A stretch of DNA of 64,000 nucleotides, from assembly GCA_028274465.1 (NCBI GenBank), contig CM051456.1:87592753-87656752 (forward strand), in the 5' to 3' direction. Shown here piece by piece: positions 21,916-32,488 of this stretch. The translations under genes and the position numbers were made by a program. A model generated the notes under the pieces. It saw only the letters and a list, made by a program, of their open reading frames with translations, was not told the origin of the DNA and did no database searches. Each line of letters opens with the position of its first letter. Positions within the stretch are counted from its first letter, which is position 1. This DNA is from Plantago ovata (taxonomy: Eukaryota; Streptophyta; Magnoliopsida; Lamiales; Plantaginaceae).

Positions 21916-23943
21916 CTATCTCCTCTTTTTACGGGTACTAGGCTTCCCCTTAATTGATCTCCTTTCCATGCCACGAACCTGTGAATAAGAAAGAATATAG
22001 GCTGCAAGACCACAATAGTGAGTAGTAATATCAGGCGGTTCAGGTGGATCAGGTATGGCTTGTAATACGTGTTGCTTGCCATTTACTTCGATGGTGCAAG
22101 TTCTTTGGTAGATATCCATCACTGAGCGTAGCTTGGTCAAGAATGTTTGCCCTAAGAGTATGACATCCCCCGTTCCAGGTGCAGACGCCGGCATAACTAC
22201 GAAATTGGTGTATATAGATGCTTCACCAATCTTGACCAACACATTTTTCACAACTCCTTCGGGTCTCATAAATGATCCATCCGCCAGTCGCACAATAGCC
22301 CTTTCCTCAGATAGTTTCCCAAGGTTACTCTTTTCAAACACATTCAAAGGAATTATGTTTGAGTAGGATCTCGTGTCTAGTGTGGCACGGATATCTTCAA
22401 GCTCACCAATCCCTACCTTAACATCGTAACTTTTAGGGAGTGGTTCGGGATCCTCTTGCTCCTCATCACTTGCGTCAGAACCAAGGTCCTCCTCTTCTTC
22501 CTCAGCCTGTAGTAGTTCTTCCTTCATGCAACACTCGCACCTAACGACCTTGTCAGTGTTGCCTTGTTCCCTACTTGCTCTTCGGTCGATCAACTCTTGC
22601 ATCTTTTGATGGGCAAGCCTAGTGCTCTCTTCCAACTTATCAAGCCTTGCCCTAGTCTTCTCAGAATCTTCCTCATAACGTTTGAGAAAACTTTGTGTGT
22701 GATCAACCCTCTTTTGTAAGTTCTCCATCAGTAGAGCCGTCTTCGACTTTGGTGGCTCTTTCGGAGCGGGGTTTTCGCAGTGATCATTACCATAGTTAAG
22801 CCGACTACGGTCTTGGTTAGGTCCATAAGTTTGGTTAGCCGGTGCATATCCTTGATTGTTATGGTATCCTCTTCTCCAAAATCCACCTCGAGGATTCCTA
22901 CCGTCTTGTCCGTAGCTAACTTCTTGAGTGCCAAATTCCGTAGCAAAGGCTTCTTCTTCGCCTCCTCGAGCCCAGTTGCCATCATCGTATGCCAACTCCG
23001 ATCTACACATATGAACCCCATGCCCATAGTTCTTGCATATTCGGCATACTTCGTTCGAAACAGTTGTTCCGGTGGCGCTCTTGAGGACTTGTTTCAATTC
23101 GTTGGCAAAGCACTCGAATTGATCCCCATTCCCCCTGTACATAGGGGCTTCTTGAGTCGGTGGAGCTTCAGGTCCACGTCTCCTAACCATTGCTCTTGGG
23201 TCCTTGAACTGCGAACCCTTAGCAAGTCTTTCGAAAACTGCCCAGACGGCTTCTGCGGTTTCCTCCCAAATATTGCCTCGGCATTGGAAATCCACCACTT
23301 GTTGGTTCTCGAAGGTTAGTCCATTGTAGAAGTGATGGACTAGGTCGGAGAGTTCAAAACCATGGTGAGGGCACTTGTTCGTGAGATCTTGGAACCTCTC
23401 GAACGCGGTGTAGATGGTCTCATCATAGTCTTGCTTGAATCCAGTGATTTGCGCCTTGAGCGCGGTAGTCAGAGTGTGTGGGAAGTATTTCTCCATGAAA
23501 GCTGAAAAAACCTTTTCCCAAGTGTCCAGCGAGCCGGCTGGTAGAGAACTCAGCCATGACTTGGCTCTGTCGCCAAGTCCCATAGCAAAAACCTTCATCC
23601 TCAACTCATCCGTTGTTATGTCAGCTCCGGGTCGTGGGAGTTGGTTGACGAAATCATCGATATCGTTCAAGTACCCCATCACATCTTCCCTTGATAAGCC
23701 ATAGAACCTCGGAAGTTGTTGGAATGCGTGGTTCTTGATTTCCAGATCTCGGGTTGCGAGCGAAAGAACAATCGCCGGTCCCCTCATACGATCCTTGGTG
23801 GGTTGTACCCATGCCTTCAGTGGTCTAGCTTCTGCCATTCCGTCGATTTCCTTGAAAAGGAGTCGCCTTCTTTGGTGGTAGACTCTATCGATCTCAGCAA
23901 TTGAATCAGCAAGCGGTATTCCTGCAGAACGTGTATGCGGCAT
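21916..23943 (-). pseudogene. Element D gag-protease polyprotein
   Basis: One open frame of 675 aa from MPHTRSAG (an ATG two codons upstream at 23949 is less likely; relatives start at MPHT). Gag domain: AFQQLPRFYGL, GDRAKSWLSSLP, FSAFMEKYFPH. CCHC zinc knuckle: CRICKNYGHGVHMC. Then a coiled-coil-prone, charged stretch and a retropepsin-like domain (VILLGQTFLTKLRS). The catalytic DTG of the relatives is DTR here (AGA at 22371-22369), which should kill protease activity. Compared with F it also lacks about 20 residues after HQRRRLL and about 20 before the protease. It would supply capsid protein to no pol of its own. Confidence 0.88.
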
Positions 23944-24084
23944 ACACAATCTGTGACAGACTAGGTAAAGTAATTAGAAACAAATAGGAAAGTAGAGAGA
24001 GATTAAAAAGGAAAACTAAAACTAAAAGAATTAGGAATCTAAAGCTGTAAATAAAAACAAATTAAATAGAAAAAAGGAGTATAG

Positions 24085-24102
24085 TCCCCGGCAGCGGCGC
24101 CA
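24085..24102 (-). promoter_or_regulatory. Element D primer binding site (tRNA-Asp type)
   Basis: The minus strand reads TGGCGCCGCTGCCGGGGA 3 nt after the 5' LTR, one base different from the PBS of B and E. Confidence 0.88.
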
Positions 24103-24105
24103 ATT

Positions 24106-24581
24106 TGATGAACGCGGGTTTGTCAGTTCCGAATTCAGTCAAATAATATTTGTATTTAGCCAAAGACAATCCACAACTACAACGAAAACAGTAGTGTAGT
24201 AGTAGAATGACTCGAGTGTCGTTCTCTCAGGACTATAACTAGCTTTATCTATTTAACAAGAGAATATAAAACAGCAGACAGAAAGCAATAGGGGGTTTCA
24301 AGCAGATAATGGAGATTGGTGATAGTATGGTCCTTCTTAACATAATGGGTCGATAATCATGCATAAATTCCTCGGTCTTGCATAGAGATCTTTGAATCAA
24401 TCTTGTGTCCTGTTGCAAGTATTAAGCACTACGAAGATAATAAGGGTCTGACTCATCAACAACTAACGTCCTAATGTGTTCTATTCTAATAAAATGTACT
24501 AAAATATAGCTAAATTAACATAGAGGATAGCTAAAATAGGTGAAAAAGACTCGAATGAAAGTGTAAAATACACATTCATCA
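24106..24581 (-). repeat. Element D 5' LTR with ~790-bp internal deletion
   Basis: Only 476 bp. It matches the D 3' LTR from 24106 to about 24479, then jumps to the last ~100 bp beginning CTATTCTAATAAAATG. The TATA box and palindromes are lost, so D has no functional 5' promoter. Confidence 0.9.
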
Positions 24582-24586
24582 GTACT

Positions 24587-25261
24587 CAGACAATCAAAGG
24601 ATACTGAAACAGGTATTCAAGTATCAAAGGAATTTTCTGAGACGGGAACTCAGAAAAAGAGCAAAAGCTCAACTCTCAGATTTTACCAAAGGATGTCTCA
24701 AGTGCAAAAGAATTTACTGATACGGGAAATCAGAAATGTCTTTAAAACTTAGAAAATATGAGATATCTAAGTAAGGGGGAATTTTCAGCAAGTATCTAGA
24801 TTGTTAATTCAAACTCGCTGAAAAGATTCTTGTCTATTTCAGCAAGCAATCTATCCCTTATTACTCGGTAAAATCAATTTGTGACGTTAAGCTGGCACAG
24901 ATAAACTCGCAATAATCATGACATGAAATTCAATCGTGGCCATTGATTAAAAGGAGTTATTAATCTAACGGCTAACAAAACAAAGAGAGAGAGTGCTCTG
25001 ACGGTTTTAGTTAGTGGGCCATTACGCATTCAATGCAAAGGCTCCACTATCTCCAGTGTTTCTCTGATTTACCCTTGCTGAGAGCTCAAATCGATTGAGT
25101 TTCTCACATACCAGAGACACTATATAAAGAAGGAGTTAGAGAAATGACAAATTTCTTTAACTCACATTTCCTTTCTCTGCAATTTCTAGCCTGAAAGTAC
25201 TGTACCTCCGGTCAAAAAGCAAACTATCTCTTTTCGTACAATCTTTCTTGCTATAAAAGAA
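24587..25261 (+). promoter_or_regulatory. Element C spacer: hairpin array right half, internal promoter
   Basis: Continues the 17-mer hairpin array (24604-24619, 24637-24653, 24717-24733). It is followed by sequence resembling a plant promoter, with TATATAAA at 25121-25128 and a pyrimidine-rich leader, ending at the accessory ATG at 25262. No gene lies in it. Confidence 0.6.
25121..25128 (+). promoter_or_regulatory. Internal TATA box upstream of the accessory gene
   Basis: TATATAAA within ACACTATATAAAGAAGG, 134-141 nt upstream of the ATG at 25262. A start site about 30 nt on would give a leader of about 110 nt. This suggests the accessory gene is made from its own transcript and not only from the genomic RNA. 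Confidence 0.5.
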
Positions 25262-27328
25262 ATGGCTCCCAAGAGACAGTCATCTAAGTCCTCAAAATCG
25301 TCAAAGGTTGACAGTGCTGAAACACGCATTGCTCCGGTGACTACTCTGGCCCAAGACACAACGAAAGTTGTGTTGAAAAACGACCGAATCACTGTAAAAC
25401 CTATGCCTCCGTCATATCTTGACACTACAAAGTGTGAGATGTTGATGCAATGGGGAGGGTTTGCAAAAGAAAAGTACATTAGGTACTTTTATGAACAAGA
25501 ACTTGATGACCAAAATGAAGAGGCGCTTGAATTCATCAAGCAGCAAGGCCTCATGAACTTTATATCTGCTCGCACTAAGCAAGTGAGCATGATTGATACT
25601 ATGGAATTCTACAACAATGCAGAAATTCAGTCCCTTACAGACAGTAATGGAGTCACTGAAAAAGTGATCCTTACTTATGTTCAGAACACGCAAATCGTCC
25701 TGAAATGGACTGATTTAGCGGAGATTTTTCAGATTCCAACCACTGGAACTGAAGATGACGTCACTGCTTCTGACGAAGAAATTGAAGCTTTCTACAGTGA
25801 CGTCAGAAATGCAAAGATGAAGAAAGGCGAGATAGCTCCCGTGACTTGGACAAAGGACGTTAAGAGAAAGCATCTCTGCCATTCACTTGGTCTAGTAGCT
25901 CTGCTACTAATAAAAGTTCTTGACTCCCAAGTCGGAGGAATTGACCAAGTAGGCCTGAGAAGATGGCCATTGCTGATGCATATCTATGAAAATAAATCGG
26001 AACTTAACTGGGCTAAGTACATTTTCAACAGGCTTGTTGATTGTGTCACTAAGTTCAAGGTAAAGGTAGAAGACAACAAGGTCTCACCTTCCTTTCCAGT
26101 TATGTATGGAATCAAGATATGCTATATCCTTGAACATTTCAGGATTCAGCTAAGAAACCCATTGCCAATCAAGAAATCTGTGTGCAATGTGGGAAGATCT
26201 TTCTACAAGCAGAATGTACCTAAGATTGCTGGAAAGAAAACCAAGAAGACAACAACTGCAAATGTTGTCAGCACAAGCCAGCAAGAAAGGTATACAACAG
26301 CTGCAGATGTTACCACTGAGCAACTTAGAGATGAAACTGTTGTTGGTGGTGGTAACACAAATGAAACTGCTGTAGAAAATCAACAAGGTACGTGTACAAC
26401 AGCCGTTGCTGAAAATGCAACAATAGATGACTCTGGGAAACTGGAGAAATCTAAAAAGAAAAAGAGGAAAGCTGATGATGACACTTAGACTACAGCGTCA
26501 TCAGCAAATCCCGTACCTAAGAGGAAACGGACAAGTAACAAAAGAAAGAAGACACTGGCTTCTCAGTCAGTCCCTAATGTCCAAGACTCCTCAGTCAATT
26601 CCCAGACAAATGCTGAAACGCATTTGCCAGTAGATGTTGCTGAAGTAATTACTGAAACATATATCAGCAATGTTGAAGTGTTTGCGGATGCCTTCAACAA
26701 TCAACTCAACGTTGATAATTCTACTGAGAATAGATCACAAGGCAGTGGAAATGAAATTCCTGCCCAAGTCCCAGATATCTACATTGTAGATAGACCAAAT
26801 GACCCAACTATGGAACCAGCAAGTGATATTGCTGATGATCTGCAAAAAGCGGCACTTGCTGATGCTGCTGAAAAGATGGTTGCTGAACAAGTAACTCATC
26901 AAGTTGCTGAAACCCAGCTTGCTGATGGACCAGTTGCTGAAATAGCAATGGTTCCAGTTCCTGAAGTTGTTGAAACTCAAGAAGCACTATTCAAAGACGC
27001 ATCTCTTGATGCTGAGAATACTGGCCCAAGTTCACCCAAGACTTCAATTGACAAAGTCCAGCTTGTACTGGAAGATTTAAGCAAACAAATGGAGTTGGAG
27101 ATTGAAGAATCATCCAACAAGTCAATTGATCTCTTCATGACAAGCAGTGAGCTTAAAGGTCAAGATGCTTCTGCTCAACTTGTCAATTCAGAGACAAGGG
27201 AGAATGCTGATACCGCAAAGCTTTCTCAGTTAGAGCAAAATCAGAAGTCTGCTGAAGAAACAGTCCCAGAAGCAGAAGAAACTGTTAATGCTGAAAGGAC
27301 TGAGCCACAACCTGTCCTTCCTCAGCAG

Positions 27329-27403
27329 GTAGTTAATTCCACCGTCAGTAAAACTTCTAATTCTGAAAATTGTTCTTTTGCTAAAATTATTCTTTCTCTA
27401 CAG
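27329..27403 (+). other. Accessory gene intron 1 (75 nt)
   Basis: CAGCAG/GTAGTT...TTTCTCTACAG, T-rich, phase 0. Its length is a multiple of three without a stop, so it could also be retained. Copy H keeps the acceptor side; the rest is cut off at 49231. Confidence 0.55.
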
Positions 27404-27472
27404 ACTTCTCAAGATGCAAGTCAGATGGTTGCTGAAGCCTCTGCACCAGAACCAACACTCCCTGCTCAGCAG

Positions 27473-27543
27473 GTAGTTAATAATTTTGGTATAAAAACTA
27501 AGTTTGACAGCTTAGTACTTGTGTCTAATTTTAATTATTTCAG
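27473..27543 (+). other. Accessory gene intron 2 (71 nt)
   Basis: CAGCAG/GTAGTT...TTATTTCAG. At 71 nt it breaks the frame if unspliced (stop at 27556); splicing restores it. The matching intron in H (49029-49100, 72 nt) contains an in-frame TAA instead. Two copies with different lengths that both need removal are good evidence for a real intron. Confidence 0.75.
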
Positions 27544-27621
27544 GATGAACAAATGAAGGATGCTACTCAAGCTCCTCATGGAATGGAAATTGTACTACAT
27601 GAGCTTGCTGACTCTCAGCAG

Positions 27622-27696
27622 GTAAATCATGTTTCAGATATAAACTCTAAAACAATTCTCCAAACCATTCCTGATCTAAATAAAATTCTTTTTCAG
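27622..27696 (+). other. Accessory gene intron 3 (75 nt)
   Basis: CAGCAG/GTAAAT...TTCTTTTTCAG, phase 0. The matching intron in H (48856-48932) is 77 nt, again shifting the frame if kept. The exon between introns 2 and 3 differs between copies by exactly 18 nt, preserving the frame. Confidence 0.72.
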
Positions 27697-30546
27697 GCTC
27701 AAAAGGAGACCACTGAAGTGGTACTCATCACTGAAGATCAGCAAGTAAGTTCTGAAGAACTTTACTTGAATTTCAAGAGGACAACTTTGTCAAGAGTTGC
27801 TAAGTCTGTCAGCAACTGGCAAAGATACAGAAGAATGGACTTCTCAGATCTTCACCTTCATCTTTCAAATGAGAAAAAGAGAACTTCACTGTTAAAGCTC
27901 GAAACATTTGTCCACTCCATCCTTCCTGAAGAAATGACATATTCTCAGCTAATGAGCTCAAATCTGATTGCTCAAATCAGAGAGAATATGAAGGCCAAAT
28001 TTAAGAATGCCTCTCCAGCTGAACAAGATGTGATGCTCAAAGGTCTTTTTGTTCCTATGGTGGCTGATCCCCACAAATTAACTGAGGAAGAGGAAGTGAC
28101 AAGTGTTGCTTTGTACAAGCATGTTGAGCTAGTCATTCTGACAGATGATGAAGAAGAAGAAGAAGATGAGAACATTCCCACTGATCCCAGTGATGATGAA
28201 GGGAAAGATTCTAAGGACAAGAAAGATGACGATGATGACAATCAAGGTCCAAGTCCTGGTGCTGGTGGATTGAAGTTAACAGCTGCTGACAATATTCAAC
28301 CTGACAATCAGCAAGCTGAACAACAACAATCTCAGCAAGAATCTCAACCTCTTCCTGCTGCTGCTGAAAATCAAGCACATGTACAAGGTGCTGATACTGA
28401 AGAAGAATACGCCAGAAAAAGGGCTGCCTTGAAAAATGGCAAGAGTCCAGTTTCTGATGCCAAGGTTACTGAAGAAAACCTTGAAGATGAGGATGAAGAA
28501 GATGAAGATTACCAATGAGCTCTACAAAACAGTCCCGTGATCCATGCAAGGCATACGCAGGATCTGGAAATTGGTGAATCTTCAAGACCAAAATCAAAGG
28601 AAGTTCCATCCCTTCAACTTACTACTGGCGAAACTCCAGTCATTGAGTCTCAAACGTTGCCTTCAGCAACTACTCAATTAAAACTAACTACTGGCGAAAC
28701 TCCAGTAATTGAGCCACAAACTCAATTGAAACAACTATCTACTGGTGAAACTCCAGTTGTTGAGTCTGAAGTGTTGCCATCAGCAACCACTCAACAAAAA
28801 GGAAAAGAAGCTACTGACAAAGGCATAAAAGTCGCTCAACTTGATGAATCTGAGGATGATGACGACTTGTCAGAAAATGATGATGAACAATCCAAGCAAG
28901 ACCCAAAAGTCGTTCAGATTCCTCCTCCTGATTACATCAATGATTTAGACGATGGTCTAAGAGCCGAATTGCTGACGCGTGATGATCAGTTTGCTTCTGA
29001 AATTAAGGTTCATTCCTTAACACCTCATTTAGTGCCGTTCCCAAGAGTTGAGGAGTTTACTCCCAGAATTCTAGCACTAAAGCAAGTCCATGATGCCTGC
29101 AAAGCTGAAGATGAGGCATTGCTTGCTGAGAGCCCACTTGACATTGGAAAGATATTGGCTACAGTGCTGAGACGCACTACAACTTTGACAATAGCTCAAA
29201 GAGACATCAGTCTTTATCATAATAGCTATGAAGAAGATGTAAGTCAGGCGCTCAGACTTGCAAAAACTGCTCTTGTCAAAGCTCAGAATATTATGGATGA
29301 GAAGGCCGCAACAGAGAAAAGACATGAAGAGAACATGATGAATATTCAAAAAGAGTTGGCAACAATGAACTCTGACCAACAAGCAATCATCATGAAGTAT
29401 AACAGTCTCTCCACTCTTGCTGAAAATTGCAATGAGTTTTATTCTCTGCACATCACTCCGATGTTGCAATCCATGTCTAAGGGGGAAAAGAAGAACACTA
29501 GAAAAAGCAATCAAACCCCTCCTACTCCTGCTGTTGATGCGCCACTTCCATTAGAACCTCTTGCTGAAAGAGAGCAAAGTTCTAAAAGACAAGCAGAAAC
29601 TGAGTTAAATTCAGCAAGTACCAAAAAGAGAAAAACCGCTGCTGAAACTCAAGATTTCTGTCACACTGAAAGTCATCACAATCTGAATGAAGATGATGAA
29701 GAAGATGATGACAATCAAACAATAGCTCAAGCCATAAGAGCTAGACCCTTAACAGCCATAACTCCGTCTGGCCACTCAAGGCATTTTTCGTCTGACTCTT
29801 CAGCAAGAGATCAAGACAATGCTAAATCAAGAAGAAGAAGGCAAAGACAGGAAGAGAAAAGGCTGGCCAGCATTGCTATGGGCTCCGGCATTGAATATAC
29901 TAAGACCAGCAATGAGGAAACCACTCAGAATGTAATCAGAAACATTCATGGTTGCTGGATTTTAAAGCTGGAAGACTTGCTGGTAAATGAGTTCTTTCCT
30001 ACAGCCATTTTGAATCAAATGTTCAAATGGATTGAACTCAAGGTCCAAAGAAATCAAAGGGAAGAATCCCTCCCAAGAAATGTTGCTGGGAGATGGTTGA
30101 ATCTAGAGGTCCAAGTAAGAAGAATTGCCATTGGTAAGACATACAAGCAAGAACCAAATCTGATCAAACCACCTGGCATTGCTTACTACGCTGACCCAGT
30201 AACAAAGAAACCTAAGAAGAAACTTGGATTGATTCCTTATGAGTACTTCTATCTCACTGCTAAGGATCAAGAAGAAGATCTTCTCTGGTTAAGAAAGATT
30301 CATCCGAGAGGCATTTCAGATATACAACTTCTCCATGCCAGCAATTGGGGCATGCATTTGTGGGTAACTAATTACAAGGAAATGAATGCTGAAAAGCATC
30401 ATCATACTGCCTGCAAAAATGCAAAAATTCTTCAACTACAAGTCCGTAGGCTTCTGGAAAACTACGAGAAGGATTGTGTTGAATTCACTGCACTTGCTGA
30501 GAAGAGTGTAAGAGAGATTTTGAGAAAATCATCTGAAAGAGCTTAA

Positions 30547-30794
30547 GTCCCTGCAATTAGTTTTTGTTAAAGTTTTTGTTTGCTGATTCCTAGTTATCTA
30601 TGCTTTCTTGTAAACTTCTGATTGATAACTTCAGCAATGAATTCTTTTTTACTCTTATTGGTTTTTGATTATGCTTACTGTTTATTTATTCAAGTATGCT
30701 TGCATTAATCATCTGATTTATTCAACATCAGAAACCTCTAAAAGGGTAACAATTAATTTAGCCATGGATTGCTAACATCAAAAAGGGGGAAATT
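30547..30794 (+). other. Element C 3' untranslated region and PPT
   Basis: AT-rich, non-coding. It ends in a polypurine run (AAAAAGGGGGAAATT, from 30780) directly before the 3' LTR. The same arrangement is seen in H (46068-46083). Confidence 0.85.
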
Positions 30795-32483
30795 TGTTAG
30801 GAAACTTGTAATTTTGATGAGCAATTAACCATGCTAAATTAAGAACAGTCCAGTAACTAGTACTCTTAAGGTCCATAGGAATTTAGAATTTTAAGGACAT
30901 TGTAAAAGAGGAACGTTTGCTGATGACTTAGTTAGGTATTAGATAAGTTATTTCTTTTGTGTATGACGTATTTTATTTTCTGAGAAGAAAATATCTTATT
31001 GACACATTTGTGTATGATGTATTTTATTTTCTGAAAAGAAAATATCTTTTTGATGCTTAGCTTTAATGAATCTTATTTTTTGAAAAGAAAATGACCTATT
31101 GAAGCATTTGCTGAAGATATATTTTGTTTATTACAAACAAATTATTGAAGCAAATAAGAAACCGGTCAGAATCTTGAAGACTTTTGAAGATCTGAAGATT
31201 TGAAGACTTGAAGACTTGAAGATTGCTGAAGACTGGTAAGGCACGTGTTTTCTCAGAAAGTGGAATGTTCAGCAACAGCATTGCATAAGTGAAAATCTGA
31301 AAGACAGAGTAGGTTGTGCTTGCTGAAACTGAGACTGAACACTTGCTGATGAACATATGTGACCTCTTGCTGAATGTACGAGATTTTGCGCTCCAATGTT
31401 ACTGTTTGAATTCTATTCAAATGTGCATTTATTGCAAAGCTTACACGCAAAGGACATGAAGACTAGAAGACAAACAAAGTCGCTGCTGAAAGTACAAAAG
31501 CAAGATAGTGACATGTTAAGGAACAAAAGCCTTAGGATTTGAAATTCAAACGGCTCCTTACTTGCACTATAAATAGAGGTCATCCGGCAAAGAGTTGAAG
31601 TATGTCAACAACGTGATCAAACTCTCACTTGTGCTTAAAAACTCACAAACCTTCAATCACTCTTACTGCCATTGATCCGTTCCAAGACTTAAAGCTTGAA
31701 AAAGCTACTTGTGAAGAAGTAGAACAAACTCGGCTAAGAAATTAGTTTAGTGTTCTTTTTTTCGAACAAGAACAAGTCTTGACACCAGAAACAATCAAAC
31801 TTGCTTACTGCAAAGTATTCCAAGTTGTGTTTCTTAGATTACTTGTTGTAACTGAATAAGTTATAATTAAGTCATCTCACCCCAAAACTCTCTAACTGAA
31901 AATACACCCTTTCAGGCGTGATATTCAGGGGGAACTTAATCGAGCATAGTTTTTGCTGATTAAAAGTACCAAGTTTGGTGGAGAACAAGGTTGAGTTCTC
32001 TAGTTTAGGTTGGAGACAAAGCAAGTGCGCTTTGATTTCTGTTGAATCGCTTTAGATAGAAGATTGTAAGGAACCTCAATCATATCTTAGTGGATTCAGT
32101 CCTAAAAAGGACAAAGTGGATTAATTGAGAGATTACGCCACTCTCAGATACCACTATAAAAGCGTTTGTGTGATTTACTTACTGCATTTAGCTTTCAGCA
32201 AATTATATCTGTTTGTACACAGTCACTCACTTCACTTGCTGAAAACTCTTTACTTGCTGAAAGAGTACTTATCGTTTCAAAGACTTCCGCTCTCTGATTT
32301 TAAGTATCAGCAAACCAAGCTACTGGAAAGTAACTTACGCTTGCTGAGAAAGTTAAGTATCAGCAACCTCATTACTGAAAAGTAATAAGTACTTGCTGAG
32401 AAAGTTTTTTAAACGACGAAAGTTTGAAAAGACTATTCACCCCCCCCCCTCTAGTCTTTTCTTGTTGTTTAAAGGGACCAACA
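30795..32483 (+). repeat. Element C 3' LTR
   Basis: A 1,689-bp LTR nearly identical to 12240-13927, followed by the right TSD AAATG (32484-32488). Confidence 0.95.
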
Positions 32484-32488
32484 AAATG

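Larger units (their letters stand above)
17211..24581 (-). mobile_element. Element D: Athila-family gag-PR retrotransposon nested in C
   Basis: Minus-strand element with the TSD GTACT at 17206-17210 and 24582-24586. Its intact 3' LTR is at 17211-18478 and a shortened 5' LTR at 24106-24581. It has an Asp-type PBS, a gag-protease gene, a second-cassette region, a 3' tail with hairpins and purine tract, and a PPT. It encodes no RT or integrase. It is the innermost and therefore the youngest of the three nested insertions B, C and D. Confidence 0.94.
25262..30546 (+). pseudogene. Sirevirus accessory gene with three introns
   Basis: Predicted exons 25262-27328, 27404-27472, 27544-27621 and 27697-30546, all joined in phase 0, give 1,687 codons plus a stop. 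In this copy two nonsense codons interrupt it: TAG at 26486-26488 and TGA at 28516-28518. The matching position in copy H codes for Arg. The N-terminus is basic and Ser-rich (MAPKRQSSKSSKSSK), followed by about 300 residues that look globular, then NLS-like Lys/Arg clusters, a Glu/Ala-rich linker and an acidic block. Three tandem units contain TGETPV (28615-28800). A coiled-coil-prone segment (about 29280-29450) and a C-terminal domain conserved in H (IRNIHGCWILKLEDLL to VREILRKSS) complete it. I see no signal peptide or membrane segment, so a classic envelope role is not supported. Confidence 0.7.
12240..32483 (+). mobile_element. Element C: Sirevirus-like Ty1/copia retrotransposon, 20.2 kb with nested D
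   Basis: LTRs at 12240-13927 and 30795-32483 (TGTTAGGAAAC...ACCAACA), TSD AAATG (12235-12239 and 32484-32488), iMet PBS at 13930-13941, and a PPT of A/G ending at 30794. Order: PBS, integrase-RT-RNase H, hairpin-rich spacer, large accessory gene, PPT. Gag and protease are deleted. Without nested element D it would be about 12.9 kb, large for copia. I count about 20 substitutions between the LTRs by eye (close to 1.2 percent), so the insertion is recent. RT/integrase features and a long region after pol point to the Sirevirus (SIRE/Maximus) lineage. Confidence 0.93.

Noticed and set aside
22133..23904. Several 60-180-codon frames opposite gag-PR in D, and the same in B and F
   Set aside because: Antisense shadows of the gag-protease gene; they mirror its codons and end irregularly among the copies.
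25262..26488. Accessory gene of C as a classical retroviral envelope
   Set aside because: No N-terminal signal peptide, no membrane anchor and no fusion-peptide-like segment; charged and low-complexity composition suggests an intracellular protein.
27721..27760. A fourth intron at CAGCAA/GTAAGT (27745)
   Set aside because: The following sequence stays in frame and is conserved as protein in both C and H (SSEELYLNFKRTTLSRVAKS), with no acceptor nearby.
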